Numbered from the stretch's first letter, positions 55,007-62,426 are shown. The stretch is DNA of 64,000 bases from CALFML01 sp044222245 (GCA_044222245.1 JBGANQ010000037.1:12896-76895); one strand, 5' to 3'. Numbers and translations are program-made. Notes: generated by a model not told the origin, from the sequence alone.

Positions 55007-56026
55007 TCAATTGGCGACCGCGCTGTGGCCCGCGCCTTTGGCCCCGGAGGTCAGCGACCGGAATACATCCTCGAGCGACGCCTGCTCGCGACGCAGCTCG
55101 GTCAGCACCAGGCCCTTCTGCGCCGCCATGCGAAAGATCTCGGCCCGCGGATCCTTGCCCGGCGCCGCCACCACCAGGAAGCGGTGCGCCCCCTCGGCGG
55201 TCGCGTCATCGGCGGCGGCGGGAGTGACGGTGCTCACCCCGGGCACCGCCTCCAGCCCGGCGCGCGCCGCTGCCACCTCGCCCAGGACCTCGACCGACAG
55301 GTCCATGTGGCCCTGGGCGCGCCGCTGCAGCTCGTCGGGCTTGCCATCGGCGGCGATGCGGCCGTCAGAGATGATCAGCACGCGCGAGCAGGTGGCGGCC
55401 ACCTCCTGCATGATGTGCGTCGAGAAGATGACGGTCTTGGACTCGCCGATGTGCTTTATCACCTGGCGGATCTCGACGATCTGATTCGGATCCAGACCCG
55501 AGGTCGGCTCGTCGAGGATGAGCACCTCGGGCTCGTGCAGGATGGCCTGCGCCAGGCCCACCCGCTGGCGGAAGCCTTTGGACAGCTCGCCGATGAGGAA
55601 GCCGAGGCGGTCGCCCAGGCCGCACTGCTCGACCACCGCCTTGAGCCGCCGCGTGCGCTGCGCCCCGCCGGGGATCTTGCGGATGTCGGCGATGAAGCTG
55701 AGGTATTCAAGGACCGTCATGTCGCGGTAAAGGGGGGTGCCTTCGGGCAGGTAGCCGATGCGCGTCCGCGCCTCCAGGGCGTTTTCGAACACATCGAAGC
55801 CGCCGATCTCGGCCCGGCCGGAGGTCGGGGCAAGAAACGACGTGAGGATCCTCATCGTCGTGGTCTTGCCGGCGCCGTTGGGGCCAAGGAAGCCGAGCAC
55901 CTCCCCGACATGGACATCAAAGGAGATGCCTTTGACGGCGGCGAAGGACCCATAGTTCTTGGTCAGGCCGTCGACATGGATCATGGTCTTGCCTGTCGCT
56001 TGAGACGTCTTCATGGGTGAACTCAT
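55007..56026 (-). CDS. ABC transporter ATP-binding protein, GldA-like
   Basis: A 339-residue ABC ATPase. Walker A GPNGAGKTT (48-56), signature LSKGFRQR (atypical but usual for this CcmA/GldA group), Walker B LILDEPTSGLDP, and STHIMQEVAATC carrying the H-loop. The C-terminal 110 residues are the accessory domain of this group. The ATG at 56026 is chosen as the start of conserved sequence; the frame is open for 64 more codons. It is the first gene of the GldA-GldF-GldG-DUF4340 operon behind a strong promoter and a leader of about 200 nt. Confidence 0.9.
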   Translation of the reverse strand: MSSPMKTSQATGKTMIHVDGLTKNYGSFAAVKGISFDVHVGEVLGFLGPNGAGKTTTMRILTSFLAPTSGRAEIGGFDVFENALEARTRIGYLPEGTPLYRDMTVLEYLSFIADIRKIPGGAQRTRRLKAVVEQCGLGDRLGFLIGELSKGFRQRVGLAQAILHEPEVLILDEPTSGLDPNQIVEIRQVIKHIGESKTVIFSTHIMQEVAATCSRVLIISDGRIAADGKPDELQRRAQGHMDLSVEVLGEVAAARAGLEAVPGVSTVTPAAADDATAEGAHRFLVVAAPGKDPRAEIFRMAAQKGLVLTELRREQASLEDVFRSLTSGAKGAGHSAVAN

Positions 56027-56341
56027 CACGCTTCCCGATTGCCTGATTCGTGCCTTTGTGAGTGGAAGTGCTACCCGCCGCGCCGGGCCCCGAGCCTCGG
56101 CTGCCTGCACCCGCGCCAGTACACGCTCAGCCTGGCCTGCAGGCTGACCTGGCAAGTGAAAGAGACCCTGGAGTACAGAGCGAATTGCATAGCTGGACGA
56201 GGCGAACCGACCGGCCAAGCTTCCCGAACTGGCCGCAGCGCACTGTAGGTATCCGCCCTTTTCTTGTCAAGACCGCAGCGCCGCGGTTTTTTGGGCGGCT
56301 TTTTGTCGGGCGGCGGCTAGCTGCTGCCGTAGGTGCAACGA
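56027..56341. other. 315-bp intergenic region holding the ABC operon promoter and leader
   Basis: No gene is seen. It contains the minus-strand promoter described separately and about 200 nt of 5' leader. On the plus strand a short ACCGC/GCGGT hairpin followed by six T's near 56272-56292 resembles a terminator but would face no plus-strand gene. Confidence 0.5.
56242..56270 (-). promoter_or_regulatory. Near-consensus sigma70 promoter of the ABC (GldA/F/G) operon
   Basis: On the minus strand TTGACA (56270-56265, perfect) is followed by exactly 17 bp and TACAGT (56247-56242, four of six). The start site would be near 56235, leaving a 5' leader of about 209 nt before the ATG at 56026. Confidence 0.7.
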
Positions 56342-56908
56342 CTACTTGGGACAGACATCCACAGCGAAGTCTTCGGTAATCCGTTCCCCGGTATCAAAGT
56401 GCAGGTTGAACCTGCCTTTGACCCGCTTGTACTGCTGCAGTTCATCGATGCGCACCGACGAGCCGAGGCCCCCGGCGCGACTTGCCCACAGCGGCGAGCG
56501 GTTATTGCCCGTCGCGTACTGGCCGATGCCTGCATAGCGCATGTCACCGGCCCCGCCGCTCACCCCCGCCTCCAGCGAGACATCATCGGGCGCCATCACC
56601 GAGTCGACGGTGATCACCAGCGCATAGTGCTCGTCTTTGTGGGGCAGCACCGGCAGGCCGGGCAGCGCCGGCTTGGTCGCCGAATACATGTTCAGGATCC
56701 GGCAGGCGTCCTCTTGCGACATGGTGTCGCGGACGATCGAGACCGAGAAATCCGAAGGGAAGTAGACGTAGGTGCTGTTGAAGTGGATGACCCGGCCGCC
56801 AAAGGGCGGGGTGTCGCCGCTGCCCATGATGTCGTTCTGCGGGCCGCAGGCCAAAAGCGCCGAGGTCAGAAGCAGTCCCGCGACCTTGTACCCAGCTGCA
56901 TTCTTCAT
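56342..56908 (-). CDS. Putative lipoprotein of unknown function
   Basis: A 188-residue predicted lipoprotein: hydrophobic region 9-20 then lipobox LLAC (Cys21). The mature part has no family I recognise; it looks beta-rich (RVIHFNSTYVYFPSDFSVSIVRD, HYALVITVDSV) with a GRFNLHFDTGERITEDFAVDVCPK end. It lies 68 nt after the biotinyl carrier gene in the same direction and might be co-transcribed. Confidence 0.75.
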   Translation of the reverse strand: MKNAAGYKVAGLLLTSALLACGPQNDIMGSGDTPPFGGRVIHFNSTYVYFPSDFSVSIVRDTMSQEDACRILNMYSATKPALPGLPVLPHKDEHYALVITVDSVMAPDDVSLEAGVSGGAGDMRYAGIGQYATGNNRSPLWASRAGGLGSSVRIDELQQYKRVKGRFNLHFDTGERITEDFAVDVCPK

Positions 56909-56976
56909 CGGTATTCATCCGTGGTCGAGCCAACAACCCCGGAACCGCGTCGGTCCCGCGAGCGGTCCCCGAGCCT

Positions 56977-57573
56977 TCAGGGAGCCAGCGCCACCAGGAG
57001 CTGCCCGGCCTCGACCGTCTGGCCCTCGCGGACCCCGATCTCGGTGATGCAGCCAGCGCTGGGCGCGCGCAGCTCGTTTTCCATCTTCATCGCCTCGATG
57101 ATGAGCAGGCTCTGGCCCGCCTTGACGGTGTCGCCGACCTTGCCAAGGAGCTTGACGACCTTGCCCGGCATCGCCGCTCGGAGCTCGCCCGCCGCGCCGC
57201 CGCCCGCCCCCTCATCATCGGCAGCCAGGCGATCCCGCAGGTCGTGGACCTGGACAAAGACCGGCTCGCCCCCGCCCACCGTGACCCGCAGGTCTTCTTC
57301 AGGAGGCCCCCCGGCAGCGGCCACGCTCACCGGATCGACGTCCACCATCCGCTGCGTGCCGGCCTGGCCTGGCCCGGCCTGAATGAGGGAGTAGCTCGCC
57401 GCGGCGCCGGCAGTCTCGACCTTGCGGGCGCTTACCAGCGTCTCTACACCGTCGATGACGATCCGGTACTGCTCGGCCGCAAGCGGCTCGACCACGACGT
57501 GGCACTGCCGATGGTCCTTGGCGTGGGCGGCCCCGGGACTCTGGCTTACAAGCACTGTGTACTCGTAGGTCAT
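56977..57573 (-). CDS. Biotinyl (BCCP-like) carrier protein
   Basis: A 198-residue protein. The C-terminal 70 residues are a biotin/lipoyl attachment domain with AMKM (162-164 region): biotinylated K163 in IIEAMKMENELRAP, preceded by MPGKVVKLLGKVGDTVKAGQ. The N-terminal half (YRIVIDGVETLVSARKVE) resembles the beta region before the carrier domain in acyl-CoA/methylmalonyl-CoA-type carboxylases. No carboxylase or biotin ligase is nearby, so its enzyme partner is elsewhere. The ATG is six bases after the stop of the acidic repeat gene, so the two are translationally linked. Confidence 0.88.
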   Translation of the reverse strand: MTYEYTVLVSQSPGAAHAKDHRQCHVVVEPLAAEQYRIVIDGVETLVSARKVETAGAAASYSLIQAGPGQAGTQRMVDVDPVSVAAAGGPPEEDLRVTVGGGEPVFVQVHDLRDRLAADDEGAGGGAAGELRAAMPGKVVKLLGKVGDTVKAGQSLLIIEAMKMENELRAPSAGCITEIGVREGQTVEAGQLLVALAP

Positions 57574-57579
57574 CGGCGC

Positions 57580-57870
57580 TTACTCGTCCGCGTCCTCGTC
57601 GAAGTCCTCATCGTCTTCGTAGTCGAAGTCTTCGTCGTCCTCATCGTCTTCGTCATCCTCGTCTTCGAGGTCTTCGTCGTCCTCGTCGAAGTCTTCGTCA
57701 TCCTCGTCGAAGTCTTCGTCGTCCTCGTCGAAGTCTTCGTCGTCCTCGTCGAAGTCCTCGTCGTCTAGATCATCGTCCTCATCGTGGTCTTCATCCTCGT
57801 CGTCCCGGGCAGGGGCCACCTCCAGAGGCAGAAGCCACGACGGCAGCATCTCAGTCTCAGCACCCAGCAT
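57580..57870 (-). CDS. Extremely acidic Asp/Glu-repeat protein
   Basis: A 96-residue protein: 22 ordinary residues (MLGAETEMLPSWLLPLEVAP), then about 73 residues almost entirely Asp, Glu and periodic Phe in EDFDEDD-like heptads; net charge is strongly negative. A textbook AGGAGG site lies before the ATG. It precedes the biotinyl carrier gene by six bases. No known fold; it may chelate cations, mimic nucleic acid or serve as a flexible scaffold. Function unknown. Confidence 0.8.
   Translation of the reverse strand: MLGAETEMLPSWLLPLEVAPARDDEDEDHDEDDDLDDEDFDEDDEDFDEDDEDFDEDDEDFDEDDEDLEDEDDEDDEDDEDFDYEDDEDFDEDADE
57671..57754. repeat. Four 21-bp tandem repeats in the acidic protein gene
   Basis: Four near-identical 21-bp units (tcttcgtcgtcctcgtcgaag type) encode the heptad FDEDDED. 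Being a multiple of three, copy number can change without frameshift. Confidence 0.85.
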
Positions 57871-58136
57871 TTGCGCGTCCTCCTGGCGATCTGTCTTTGC
57901 TCGATATTGGCTATCGTAAATTTGGCTATCTTTAGTCTTAGTCTGATGGCCTGTTTGGCCACATTTTCTTGAGCCGCGTCACTCTGTTTCGTCCTAGGCC
58001 GACCACAGCAAGGCCAGCCTTATAGCAGGGCGGAAAGCAGCGCGGCTCCTGCTTAGCACAAATTTCGCCGCCCTGGGCCAGCCGCCCCATGCTACTCGAA
58101 AGCTTGCCCTCGGTGAGGGCCTATGGCGGCGGCTCG
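57871..58136. promoter_or_regulatory. Upstream region of the acidic/biotinyl operon with direct and inverted repeats
   Basis: An unusually AT-rich patch. Two copies of TTGGCTATC (57907-57915 and 57922-57930) are 15 bp apart, and a palindromic TGGCC-N5-GGCCA lies at 57947-57961. These look like operator sites upstream of the acidic repeat gene. No gene is seen between it and the encapsulin stop. Confidence 0.45.
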
Positions 58137-58994
58137 CTACTTGCCCGGTTCGAGGGTGCAGATCGCCTGCGCGCGCTTTATGCGCAGCACCGCACACTCA
58201 AAGACCCGAAATGGGTGGTTCATCTGCTGCGCGCCCAGGTAGGCCACGCGAAAATCTTGCGCCACCGCCAGATCGAAGTTCTGCGGCCCAGTGGAGACCA
58301 GCACCGCGCAGCTCTGCGGCAGGACGCTGGTGCGGAACACTCCGTCGGTGCACAGCTCGCGGATGTGACCGAGCTCGGAGACGCCGCTGTTCTCGACGAA
58401 GCGCGCCAGCTTGGCGTACAGGTGGGGGCTGGTCACCAGGCAGTAGGGCCCGTAAAAGCCCGCCTCGACCAGGCGCTCGATGGCGCTGGCCACCGTCTGG
58501 ATCGCCGCGCCGACCTGACTCCAGTCGCCAAGCGGCATCGCGTGGCGGCCGGCCACCGTGGCAAGACCAGGGAGTCCGAGCTCTTGGATGCCGTTGAAGA
58601 TCATATCGTCTTCACGATCGGCGACAAAACTGGACGCCCCGGCGGCCGCTGACAGGTCGAGCGGGCTGCCCACCTGCTCGCTGGTCAAAAGGTCTCGCCA
58701 GTACAGCGAGAAGTCCTTGTAGAGGATGGGGATGGTCAGCATCTGGCGCCCGGCGGTGCGCACCGGGGCGATCGGCTCTTCACCGAGGACACCGATGGCG
58801 GCGCGCTCGGTGCCGGTGAACACGTCGTTGTGCACCGACTGGACGCCCGCCCCGAGCGGCCCGTACAGGTCGAGGAAGCGCCGCCCGACCAGGCGCCGGC
58901 GGGCGACCTCGACGACCGCCATGTTGAGCTCGCGCCACCGCTCCGCAGACAGCGGCAGGTGTTCGTGGGTGAGGAAGTTGCTGGTGTCGGGCAT
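58137..58994 (-). CDS. Encapsulin shell protein, family 1 (linocin M18/EncA type)
   Basis: A 285-residue HK97-fold shell protein expected to assemble into an icosahedral protein compartment (M. xanthus EncA is about 287 aa). Recognised by WRELNMAVVEVARRRLVGRRFLDLYGPLGAGVQSV, the VRTAGRQMLTIPILYKDFSLYWRDL segment (E-loop region), DDMIFNGIQELGLPGLATVAG, and the C-terminal FDLAVAQDFRVAYLGAQQMNHPFRVFECAVLRIKRAQAIC. The ATG at 58994 is chosen as the start of conserved sequence (a longer frame runs upstream). It is downstream of, and co-directional with, a ferritin-like cargo gene. No protease-type or phage head genes are nearby. Confidence 0.93.
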   Translation of the reverse strand: MPDTSNFLTHEHLPLSAERWRELNMAVVEVARRRLVGRRFLDLYGPLGAGVQSVHNDVFTGTERAAIGVLGEEPIAPVRTAGRQMLTIPILYKDFSLYWRDLLTSEQVGSPLDLSAAAGASSFVADREDDMIFNGIQELGLPGLATVAGRHAMPLGDWSQVGAAIQTVASAIERLVEAGFYGPYCLVTSPHLYAKLARFVENSGVSELGHIRELCTDGVFRTSVLPQSCAVLVSTGPQNFDLAVAQDFRVAYLGAQQMNHPFRVFECAVLRIKRAQAICTLEPGK

Positions 58995-59060
58995 CGCTGT
59001 AAACCTTCTCCGGGACTGTCGCTTGCCTGGGGCCGGCCGGGGGGCCACCTGGGCCTGTGG

Positions 59061-59124
59061 GTCGATCGGTCGATCGGTCGATCGGTCGGTCGGTCGGTCG
59101 GTCGGTCAGTCAGTCAGTCGGTCG
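59061..59124. repeat. 16-unit tetranucleotide tandem repeat between cargo and encapsulin
   Basis: Sixteen 4-bp units (mostly GTCG with ATCG and GTCA variants), 64 bp, between the cargo gene and the shell gene. Copy-number change would alter the spacing, or the frame of any read-through product. The zero-frame end of the cargo ORF (59114) lies inside it. Confidence 0.9.
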
Positions 59125-59632
59125 GCCGCCTCGTGACCGTAAAGTATAGTCTGCTGCGTCGCGCCGCCCGCCTAGGGGCCAGTGCCCGAGCTGCCGGCCG
59201 CCGGCGCGCTGGTCCGCTTGAGCCAGCCCACCGACCACGAGCCATCGGGAAAGATCGGCGGCGGCGGCGGGAACGGATCCTCGGCGGCGGCAGGACCGGC
59301 AGCGCGCGGGACAAGCAGCGGGGCCGTAAGGCCAGCCTCAGCAGCGGCGGTGGTGCCGGCGGGCTCGCGCGCCGCAGCAGACGCAGCGCGCCGGTCAGGT
59401 GCATGTCGCGCAGCTGCTGCTCGCTGCGCAGCGAGCGCGCCTGCTGCTTCTCATCGCGCGCCATGATGAGCTGGTACATCTCGGCGACGTGCTCGCGCTC
59501 TTCGTCGGTGACGTGCTCGATGATCTGCTTGAGGGCGGGATCGGAGACCCGATCGATCATCTTCTCGTACGCGTTGATGGTCTCAAGCTCGCGCTGGAGG
59601 ATCTCGCGTAGGACGACAAGGTCTTCGGCCAT
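59114..59632 (-). CDS. EncFtn-like encapsulin cargo protein; domain and targeting peptide in different frames
   Basis: Residues 1-75 form the two-helix EncFtn-like ferroxidase domain: EILQRELETINAYEKMIDRVSDPALKQIIEHVTDEEREHVAEM carries the conserved E, E and H that bind iron at a dimer interface. It most resembles the Thermotoga/Pyrococcus encapsulin-fused ferritin-like domain. After about residue 80 the zero frame becomes Arg/Pro-rich and has no targeting peptide. A second frame, open from 59450 to a TAG at 59172, contains an encapsulation peptide. A frameshift (or sequencing/assembly error) between 59247 and 59450 would join them. Co-directional with the encapsulin gene. Confidence 0.8.
   Translation of the reverse strand: MAEDLVVLREILQRELETINAYEKMIDRVSDPALKQIIEHVTDEEREHVAEMYQLIMARDEKQQARSLRSEQQLRDMHLTGALRLLRRASPPAPPPLLRLALRPRCLSRALPVLPPPRIRSRRRRRSFPMARGRWAGSSGPARRRPAARALAPRRAARRSRLYFTVTRRPTD
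59172..59246 (-). other. Encapsulation (targeting) peptide in an alternate frame, then stop
   Basis: The minus strand reads DGSWSVGWLKR (59246-59214), TSAPAAGSSGTGP and a TAG stop at 59174-59172. It follows an Ala/Pro-rich linker ending PFPPPPPIFP. The motif resembles known encapsulin targeting peptides of the type (D/G)SLxVGSLKR. It is +2 relative to the ferritin-like domain frame. Confidence 0.75.
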
Positions 59633-59718
59633 GGGCCTCCATTTATCGAAGGCCGGCGGCGGAAGTCAATCAATGATGACGCGGGCTGCGCCCGCCGGCC
59701 GCCCGAGGCTGGCATCCC

Positions 59719-59748
59719 TTGACAGCAAAAGACTACTCGCTGTCTGAT
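59719..59748 (+). promoter_or_regulatory. Candidate promoter with overlapping inverted repeat, facing the VWA gene
   Basis: TTGACA (59719-59724, perfect), 18-bp spacer, TCTGAT (59743-59748, four of six). An inverted repeat GACAGC (59721-59726) / GCTGTC (59739-59744) overlaps -35 and -10, as expected for a repressor site. The start codon is at 59927. Confidence 0.45.
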
Positions 59749-59926
59749 AACAAGGGCCGCTGCCCGTCCGCTGCGTAAGGGGCCCGCAGGGGGTGGGCTG
59801 CTGCTGCTGGGCAGGGTCGGTCAGGGGTGCCCGCCGCTGGGCCGCCGACCGTGGGGAGCCGGGGTGCGAGCGCGCCGCGGGCGCGCCGAGCAGCGGCGAC
59901 AACCTCTGGGACCCCAGGAACTGCGC

Positions 59927-60994
59927 ATGTCTGACTACAGCATTGAAGTCGTGTTCAGCTTCGACACCACGGGCAGCATGTACCCCTGTCTCACCCAGGT
60001 CCGGCGCAAGGTCAAAGAGACGGTGACGCGCCTGCTCAAAGAGATCCCGGGCATGCGGATCGGCATCATCGCCCACGGCGACTACTGCGACAAAAGCAGC
60101 TCCTACGTCACCAAGCACTTCAAGCTGTCCGACGATGCGGCGGCGATCTGCAAGTTCGTCCAGGAGGTCGGCCCGACCGGCGGCGGCGATCTGCCCGAGT
60201 GCTACGAGCTGGTGCTGCACGAGGCGCAGTCGCTCAACTGGCTCAAGCCGACCAAGAAGGCGCTGGTGCTGATCGGCGACGACATCCCGCACGGGCCCAA
60301 GGACAACCCCGGCAAGCTCAACTGGCGCGACGAGGTCGACAAGCTCGGGGGCCTGGGCATCCCGGTGTACGGGGTGCAGTGCCTAAACCGCCGCCACGCC
60401 ACCAAGTTCTACGAGGAGCTCGCCCATAAGTCGGGCGGCTTCCACGTCAGCCTCGATCAGTTCTCGTATGTGACCGATCTGATCATGGCGGTCTGCTACC
60501 AGCAGTCCTCGCCCGCCCAGGTGAAGTCCTACGAGCAGGAGGTCATCAAGGAAGGCCGCATGAGCCGCGGCCTGAACAAGATGTTCGACTCGATCCTCAA
60601 GCGCAAGCCGTCGGCCGACTTCGCGCCGACGGATCTGCGCGCGGTGCCGCCCGGCCGCTTCCAGGTGCTCGACATCGACCACGACTGCGCGATCAAGGAC
60701 TTTGTCCTCGATAACGGCCTCACCTTCAAGAAGGGGCGCGGCTTTTACGAGTTCACCAAGACCGAGACGATCCAGGAGTACAAAGAGATCGTCCTCATGG
60801 ATCGCAAGACCGGCGACCTGTTCGCCGGTGCCGCCGCCCGCGAGCTGCTCGGCCTGCCGGAAAGCGGCAGCGCCCGCATCAAGCCCGCCAGCCTGGACAA
60901 GTACCGCGTCTTCGTCCAGAGTACCTCGGTCAACCGCAAGCTCCTCGGCAAGACCAAGTTCCTCTACGAAGTCGACGACTGGTCGGCCGACTAG
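59927..60994 (+). CDS. Soluble VWA-domain protein
   Basis: A 355-residue cytosolic protein. VVFSFDTTGSMYPCL gives a complete MIDAS DxTGS motif (13-17); later GDD in ALVLIGDDIPHGP and GGGDLPECYELVLHEA (TGGGD metal-site element) support a VWA fold up to about 200. The C-terminal half is conserved-looking but unassigned (KKGRGFYEFTKTETIQEYKEIVLMDRKTGDLFAG). AGGA seven bases before the ATG. Divergent from the encapsulin/cargo pair, with which it shares an intergenic region. Function unknown. Confidence 0.85.
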   Translation: MSDYSIEVVFSFDTTGSMYPCLTQVRRKVKETVTRLLKEIPGMRIGIIAHGDYCDKSSSYVTKHFKLSDDAAAICKFVQEVGPTGGGDLPECYELVLHEAQSLNWLKPTKKALVLIGDDIPHGPKDNPGKLNWRDEVDKLGGLGIPVYGVQCLNRRHATKFYEELAHKSGGFHVSLDQFSYVTDLIMAVCYQQSSPAQVKSYEQEVIKEGRMSRGLNKMFDSILKRKPSADFAPTDLRAVPPGRFQVLDIDHDCAIKDFVLDNGLTFKKGRGFYEFTKTETIQEYKEIVLMDRKTGDLFAGAAARELLGLPESGSARIKPASLDKYRVFVQSTSVNRKLLGKTKFLYEVDDWSAD

Positions 60995-61024
60995 CGGCCG
61001 ACCAGCGGCCGGCGGGCGCGACGG

Positions 61025-61528
61025 CTAGCCCTGCTTGCTGGCCAGGTGCTTGTTCATGTACACCGCGCTCTGGTCCCAGCCCTCGCGCAGCCCCTTCTCG
61101 GCGGCGCTCTCCATCAGGCCGCCGACGCCGAAGATCTTGGCCTCGATCACCATCTCGGCGACCCGGCGGACCTTGTTGTCGCCGATCGGCTCGACGCGCA
61201 GGCTGCCCTCCTGGCGCATCTTGTCGGCGAGGGTGCTGGGCGTCATCTTCCACTTCCACTGCTTGCTCGCCTTGTCGAAGGTGCCGTCCTCGGTGTAGCG
61301 GAAGTTGTTGCCGAGCAGCTTCATCACCGGGCCGGGCATGTTCATCTTGGGCTGCCCGGCCGCGCGGCGGATGATCTGGGTGTCGGTCTCGCGCTGCTCA
61401 AGGACACTGAACTCGGGGAAGCCGAGGCCCTCGCGGTACAGCTTCTCGTTGAACTCCTTGTCGAAGAAGGTTTGCCAGAAGGTGTCGACGTTGCAGTTGA
61501 TCTCGTGAACGACGGTAAATTTGCCCAT
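61025..61528 (-). CDS. DUF2505 protein, SRPBCC superfamily
   Basis: A 167-residue ligand-binding-type fold: FTVVHEINCNVDTFWQTFFDKEFNEKLYREGLGFPEF and the C-terminal helix region AAEKGLREGWDQSAVYMNKHL are typical of DUF2505/SRPBCC proteins, which usually bind hydrophobic ligands. No signal peptide. Converges on the VWA gene. Function unknown. Confidence 0.85.
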   Translation of the reverse strand: MGKFTVVHEINCNVDTFWQTFFDKEFNEKLYREGLGFPEFSVLEQRETDTQIIRRAAGQPKMNMPGPVMKLLGNNFRYTEDGTFDKASKQWKWKMTPSTLADKMRQEGSLRVEPIGDNKVRRVAEMVIEAKIFGVGGLMESAAEKGLREGWDQSAVYMNKHLASKQG

Positions 61529-61613
61529 GGCGGGAGTCTACCATAGCCGCCCGGCAGCTTTGGTGACTGAGCCACACTTTACCCGACCGCGCGCCGCGCC
61601 CGCGCCGCCGGAC

Positions 61614-62384
61614 CTACTGCGCGGCGCCGCGGCGCAGCCGCTCGCGGTAGGCGTTCATCGCCGCCAGGGTCTCGGGGGTGCGCCACAGCTCCCAGACCGG
61701 ATCGTCGCCGGTGATGCGCGCCGCCCGCATCCGCCCCAGGGCCTCGGCCCGCAGCGCCCGCTTGGTCGTCGCGAACGCCTGGGTCGGCCGCGCCCCCAGC
61801 TCGGCGGCCAGCGCCAGCGCCCGCGGCAGCAGCTCGCTCGTCGGGCACACCTCGTCGGCCAGGCGGCGCTCGACGGCGGCTGCCGGGGCATAGCTCAGGC
61901 CGCGGTAGAACAGCTCGTGCAGGTGGGGGCCGGCGCAGCTGTAGCGGATCGACTCGAGCGCCGAGGTCGGAAACGGCACCCCGACCTGGATCTCGGAGAT
62001 GCCGAGCTTGGCCTCGCCAGCGCAGACCAGGCGGAAGTCGGCGGTCGCGGCGAGCACCGCGCCGCCGGCGATGGCGTGCCCGTTGATCGCCGCCACCACC
62101 GGCTTGAGCAGCGCGAACAGGCCGCTCACCCCGTCGTCGAAGTCGCGGGCGAACTCGGCCGCCTGCTCGGGCGGGTAGGCGAACACCTCGAACAGATCGA
62201 GCCCGGCCGAGAAGAAGCGGCCCTGGCCGGTCAGAACGACGCTGCGCACCGCCGGCTCGTGCAGCTTGCGCAGCAGCACCACAAGCTCGCTGAGCAGCGC
62301 GTGGTTCAGGGCGTTGGCCGGCGGTCGTGCCAAGGTGACCAGCGCCGTCGATCCGTGCATCTGCAGACTTAAGGTGGGTTCCAT
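61614..62384 (-). CDS. Enoyl-CoA hydratase/isomerase family protein
   Basis: A 256-residue crotonase-fold enzyme: GRFFSAGLDLFEV (oxyanion hole, about 55-67) and AAINGHAIAGGAVLAATADFRLVCA (second oxyanion strand). The usual catalytic Glu pair is not obvious in the EIQVGVPFP segment, which fits an isomerase or other crotonase-fold reaction rather than a standard hydratase. Substrate is an acyl-CoA; identity unknown. It stands alone between the DUF2505 gene and the repeat protein. Confidence 0.88.
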   Translation of the reverse strand: MEPTLSLQMHGSTALVTLARPPANALNHALLSELVVLLRKLHEPAVRSVVLTGQGRFFSAGLDLFEVFAYPPEQAAEFARDFDDGVSGLFALLKPVVAAINGHAIAGGAVLAATADFRLVCAGEAKLGISEIQVGVPFPTSALESIRYSCAGPHLHELFYRGLSYAPAAAVERRLADEVCPTSELLPRALALAAELGARPTQAFATTKRALRAEALGRMRAARITGDDPVWELWRTPETLAAMNAYRERLRRGAAQ

Positions 62385-62426
62385 GGCCGCATCATATACG
62401 GTCGGCGGCCGGGCGGCAGGGTAACT

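Noticed and set aside
56272..56292. Plus-strand hairpin plus T-run as a terminator
   Set aside because: No plus-strand gene leads into it; the T-run may be chance next to the minus-strand promoter.
57671..57754. 21-bp repeats considered as a non-coding minisatellite or CRISPR
   Set aside because: They maintain an open frame, have no spacers, and lie behind an AGGAGG-ATG start.
58137..58994. Prophage capsid gene
   Set aside because: HK97 fold is shared, but the sequence matches linocin/encapsulin, a ferritin-like cargo is upstream, and no other phage genes are present.
59061..59124. Tetranucleotide array considered as a CRISPR
   Set aside because: Units are 4 bp with no spacers of variable sequence and no cas genes nearby.
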